In this document: positions 61,168-64,000 of the stretch, piece by piece
Numbering within the stretch: position 1 is the first letter of the stretch
Layout: every line of letters starts with the position of its first letter
Origin: Fasciolopsis buskii
Lineage: Eukaryota > Platyhelminthes > Trematoda > Plagiorchiida > Fasciolidae
Direction: 5' to 3'
DNA length: 64,000 bases
Assembly (NCBI GenBank): GCA_008360955.1
Contig: LUCM01008391.1
Span: forward strand, 9,911 to 73,910
Notes under the pieces: generated by a model
What the model saw: only the letters and a program-made list of their open reading frames with translations
The model's database searches: none
Told to the model about the DNA's origin: nothing
Program-made: the position numbers and the translations under genes

Positions 61168-61350
61168 TCATCTTTATCTTTTTTTGCATTTTCACTTCCT
61201 TTATTAATGACAATAATTCACATCGTTTTTCAGGAAATGGACCGCGGCCAACCGAGGTCTAGCAAGTGGGAATTTGGCTGGAGGTGGGAGGATTTGAACC
61301 CCCAACGATCACGTCCAAACGCGGCGACCTTATATGAGTGGACCTCGCCA
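61168..61350 (-). repeat. tRNA-derived SINE, copy 4 (inverted)
   Basis: On the minus strand it shows GGTCGCCGCGTTTGGACGTG, then box B GGTTCAAATCC (61,300-61,290), CTCCCACC, a GGTTGGCCGCGGTCCATTTC body, an ATTAATAAAGGAAGTGAAAA tail and A-rich sequence near 61,180. It is the only copy on the minus strand. Its first bases (61,330-61,350) are diverged. Confidence 0.8.
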
Positions 61351-62660
61351 TTTCTGGGGCATCTGTTTAAGCTTTGTATCTCGGAAATTAGTTGACTGAT
61401 TTAGTTGCACACGAGTCACCAAAATAGGGCGAAGTAATTCTGTGGAGACAAATGGCCTCTGTATCAGTGTGAAAACATGTTTTCTCGTTTGGAGAATGAG
61501 TGAGGTTGAAATATGACGGCTAATTATTGCGAAAGTTTCAAGCTCACCTTCTGTAGAGTGATAGCGGTAGTACATATTTGACACTCCAAAGATCAAGTCG
61601 CGATTAGTTTAGATGACTATGCATTTAAGATTGGCCCTGATGTTCGGATTACATGAAATTATCTAGTAACATCCTTTAAAATGTTTATTCTGAGTATCAG
61701 GCGTTCGCCTTTAGCATCGTTTTTATGAATTCCTTACTGGTTATCGCCCACCCAACGGAATTTATTGTTTTAGGACATTCAGCCAGGAACACAATCAAAC
61801 AGCCATATTTAAATGTTCATTTCATCATTTCACACACAAAAAAATTGGTTTCATTCTCATGTCGGTCAAGATGTGATTGTACTTGATGGATACAATCTTT
61901 TTGGGGGCAACAGTCTAGCAGCTGTGAAAGCCAGAGAAAACAGTAGAATAAAGTTAGTCTATCTTAGATGGTGTAAGATTTCCAACGCTTTATGGCAAAT
62001 TTACAATTCTAATGATCGTACAACTGCGTCTGATCAACGCAATGCATTAGTTCATTATTAATTACACGTGCATTCCAACCAAAACCCAAAGATATGATCG
62101 TAAACAATTTATTGTGAATCATTCTAAACTTATGATTAATTGCATTGATTTCCACTTGTACGTGGTCATCGCATGACTTTACCAAATTCGGTAAGCATCC
62201 TTCGTCATTCCTTGGGTCTCCCAATCTACTATGCGGTTCGCTGCACGTGGAGATGTTTTTTCGAGTCTAGTTTTCGTTGGCCATCTCGATATTTTTTCTG
62301 TTCATAATTGAGATCCTACTCGGATACCTGATCGCTGTACTCTGCTTCTTCATCCAATATCTATTGCAAAAGTAATTCGTCGATTCCCCACAAAGCATTG
62401 TGGTCTAGAATGTTTACCTCACATATACTTGGACAGTGTGTGCTCTCTTGATTGACTGACCTTTCCATCCTCAGTCCTTCATGAGGTATCACCGTATCTT
62501 AGCTTCTATTATGACACCTTGTACCTTACTAAGAAATTTCGTGTGAAACCCGACCGATTCCCCTTTACTTACTTTGGACGAGTGTGCCGAACTAAAAACG
62601 AACAAGATTGGTTTGCGGTACGCAATCAAACAAAATATCAGAGCCTGAGAACTGTATCAC

Positions 62661-62661
<1 letters not shown>
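61351..62661. other. Segment without recognised genes
   Basis: A frame at 61,813-62,061 (+) and the start of one at 62,519 (+, YLTKKFRVKPDRFPFTYFGR) have no recognised domains. The second runs into the microsatellite, where it reads as a polyvaline artefact. Confidence 0.3.
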
Positions 62662-62731
<70 letters not shown>

Positions 62732-62794
62732 ATAGTAGTAGTAGTAATAGTAGCAGTAGTGGTAATAGTAGTAGTAGTAGTAGTAGTAGTAGTA
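62662..62794. repeat. AGT trinucleotide microsatellite
   Basis: About 133 bases of AGT repeats, perfect for the first 70 or so, then interrupted by AAT and other variants. It translates as runs of Val or Ser, explaining the long open frames over it. Confidence 0.97.
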
Positions 62795-62858
62795 TTTAGT
62801 AGTATTACTACCTGTATTGTTAGTTTTGGTTATACTGGTGCCTGTAATGTCAGTAGTA

Positions 62859-62997
62859 GGTTTTTATTCCTTTGGTGGCGATTCAACCACAAAGTATAAT
62901 GTATTCTTTCCGGAAAATTGCACCAATGCTGGGGATACCACTGGCCTCGGGCCAATTAAACTCATCATCGAGGCACGTGATCAATAAGCGTTCTCAG
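62859..62997 (+). CDS. Candidate isolated exon, unassigned
   Basis: The frame after the AG at 62,857-62,858 reads IPLVAIQPQSIMYSFRKIAP, then MLGIPLASGQLNSSSRHVIN and KRSQ. It ends at an ideal donor (CAG then GTAAGT, near 62,997). The acceptor lies in a TAG-rich tract next to the microsatellite and is weak. No partner exon was found before the window ends. The family is not recognised. Confidence 0.35.
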
Positions 62998-64000
62998 GTA
63001 AGTGTTTTCCTTTCTGAACGCCAACATCCTTCCACCATCAATAGTTTCCACGACTTAGTAAGATGAACTTCGCTAAGTTGTTTTGTTGGTTAAAAACTAA
63101 TAGCATTATAGAATAGTTTTTTTATTGCCATTTTAAAGTATTGCAAGAAATAGACTAACCCGATGAGTATACAGTTTAAGAAACCCAGTCTCTGCTAGGG
63201 CAAATTTGATCATTTTTGGTCATACATGAATCGTTTTCTTTTAAAATTTGTCACTGTTAACAGTATAAAATATGATCAAAGCAAAAAACAAAAGTGGTCG
63301 CCGAATTACAGAAAGTATGAAGTGGACGTTTTGTTGCTGTTGTTGTTGTTTTTGTACGAATGTAAAATACTAACCGCGAATATAATGGTTCCGCGTGTGG
63401 AATTGTACAAGAATGAGGACCTGTGATGAGAATGAACTGATTTGGGCAGGATAGATTGATGAAAAAAAGAATAGAATGCAGCGGCAAATTTCAGTCGTTT
63501 CTTTATTGGAAATTGCCGAGTCTGAATTGCGCACAGAAATTCACGTCATTTCCTGGTTTTTTTTTCGGACAATGAGTAGTTCTTTGGTTGCATACGTACA
63601 TGTATATATACATATATCTATGTATATAAATCTAGGAGTGAAGACAAAAACGAAACGTCGCATTAGCTTTGAGCACGATATCAAATAAAAATGAATAGGA
63701 TGCAAATGTAGCTCTGGAACTGTTTAATTATGTTTCCAAGTAACTCACATAAATTTTCCATAGTAAGTCAAAACAATGTCTGACCATAATGTAGTTGCTA
63801 GTTCGTCGGTGTTGCTGACAACTCTCTTCAGTGTCATGATGTCACTGGACGAGTGAAAACCATGTCTAAGATATGAAGACTGTCTGGTCATGAAAAGGTG
63901 ACTTGCCTAAGTAGGAAACCATGTCACGAAATGTAAAGATAAAACTAAACTTCGTAATAAGGCTGCATTAAGTTGTTTCGCTAATTTATTTGCATAATCA
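62998..64000. other. Right-edge segment
   Basis: AT-rich sequence with a short TTG run near 63,340 and an imperfect TA/CATA tract at 63,601-63,626. Open frames are short and motif-less. If 62,859-62,997 is an exon, this is its downstream intron. Confidence 0.3.

Noticed and set aside
62519..62899. 126-codon frame with a long Val run
   Set aside because: It is an in-frame reading of the AGT microsatellite; the flanking peptide has no known domain.
1..64000. CRISPR arrays, operons, bacterial promoters or rRNA
   Set aside because: No regularly spaced repeats, ribosome-binding sites or rRNA sequence were seen. The gene structure is eukaryotic.

Overview
The window looks like nuclear DNA of a flatworm, most likely a parasitic trematode or cestode. 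This is inferred from three things: genes broken by introns of only 31-60 bases mixed with introns of 0.7-4 kb, many decayed CR1-like and RTE-like LINEs, and a short tRNA-derived SINE family. Host genes are sparse, and most long open frames are chance or decayed transposon remains.

Layout. 1-726 (minus) holds the first five exons of a VAP (VAMP-associated protein) gene, which runs off the left edge. About 1.5-12.4 kb carries three decayed CR1-like LINEs, all on the minus strand. 13.8-15.2 kb (plus) is a cluster of spliced-looking exons of an unrecognised gene. About 15.9-25.8 kb carries two decayed LINEs on the plus strand; 25.8-32 kb holds poorly resolved remains, including Ty3/gypsy-like integrase and protease traces; 33.6-34.2 kb is the tail of another plus-strand LINE. 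34.3-43.6 kb is AT-rich with nothing I can name.

From 43.6 to 54.7 kb the plus strand is genic. A seven-exon basic protein of unknown function (43,643-46,083) is followed by the conserved C-terminal exons of a UPF0193/EVG1 (human C22orf23) homologue (50,178-53,600). Two further candidate exons (52,800 and 54,598) could be an alternative 3' end or another gene. SINEs and a gypsy reverse transcriptase remnant sit in the long introns or between the genes.

56.6-59.1 kb (minus) is a nearly full-length but broken RTE LINE, whose 5' region is repeated about 660 bases upstream. The right end holds a SINE, a long AGT microsatellite and one isolated candidate exon.

The genes do not form an operon. 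VAP is an ER membrane adaptor, UPF0193 is an uncharacterised family, and the other two genes are unrecognised. All protein calls rest on translated motifs compared with remembered families; no database search was possible.
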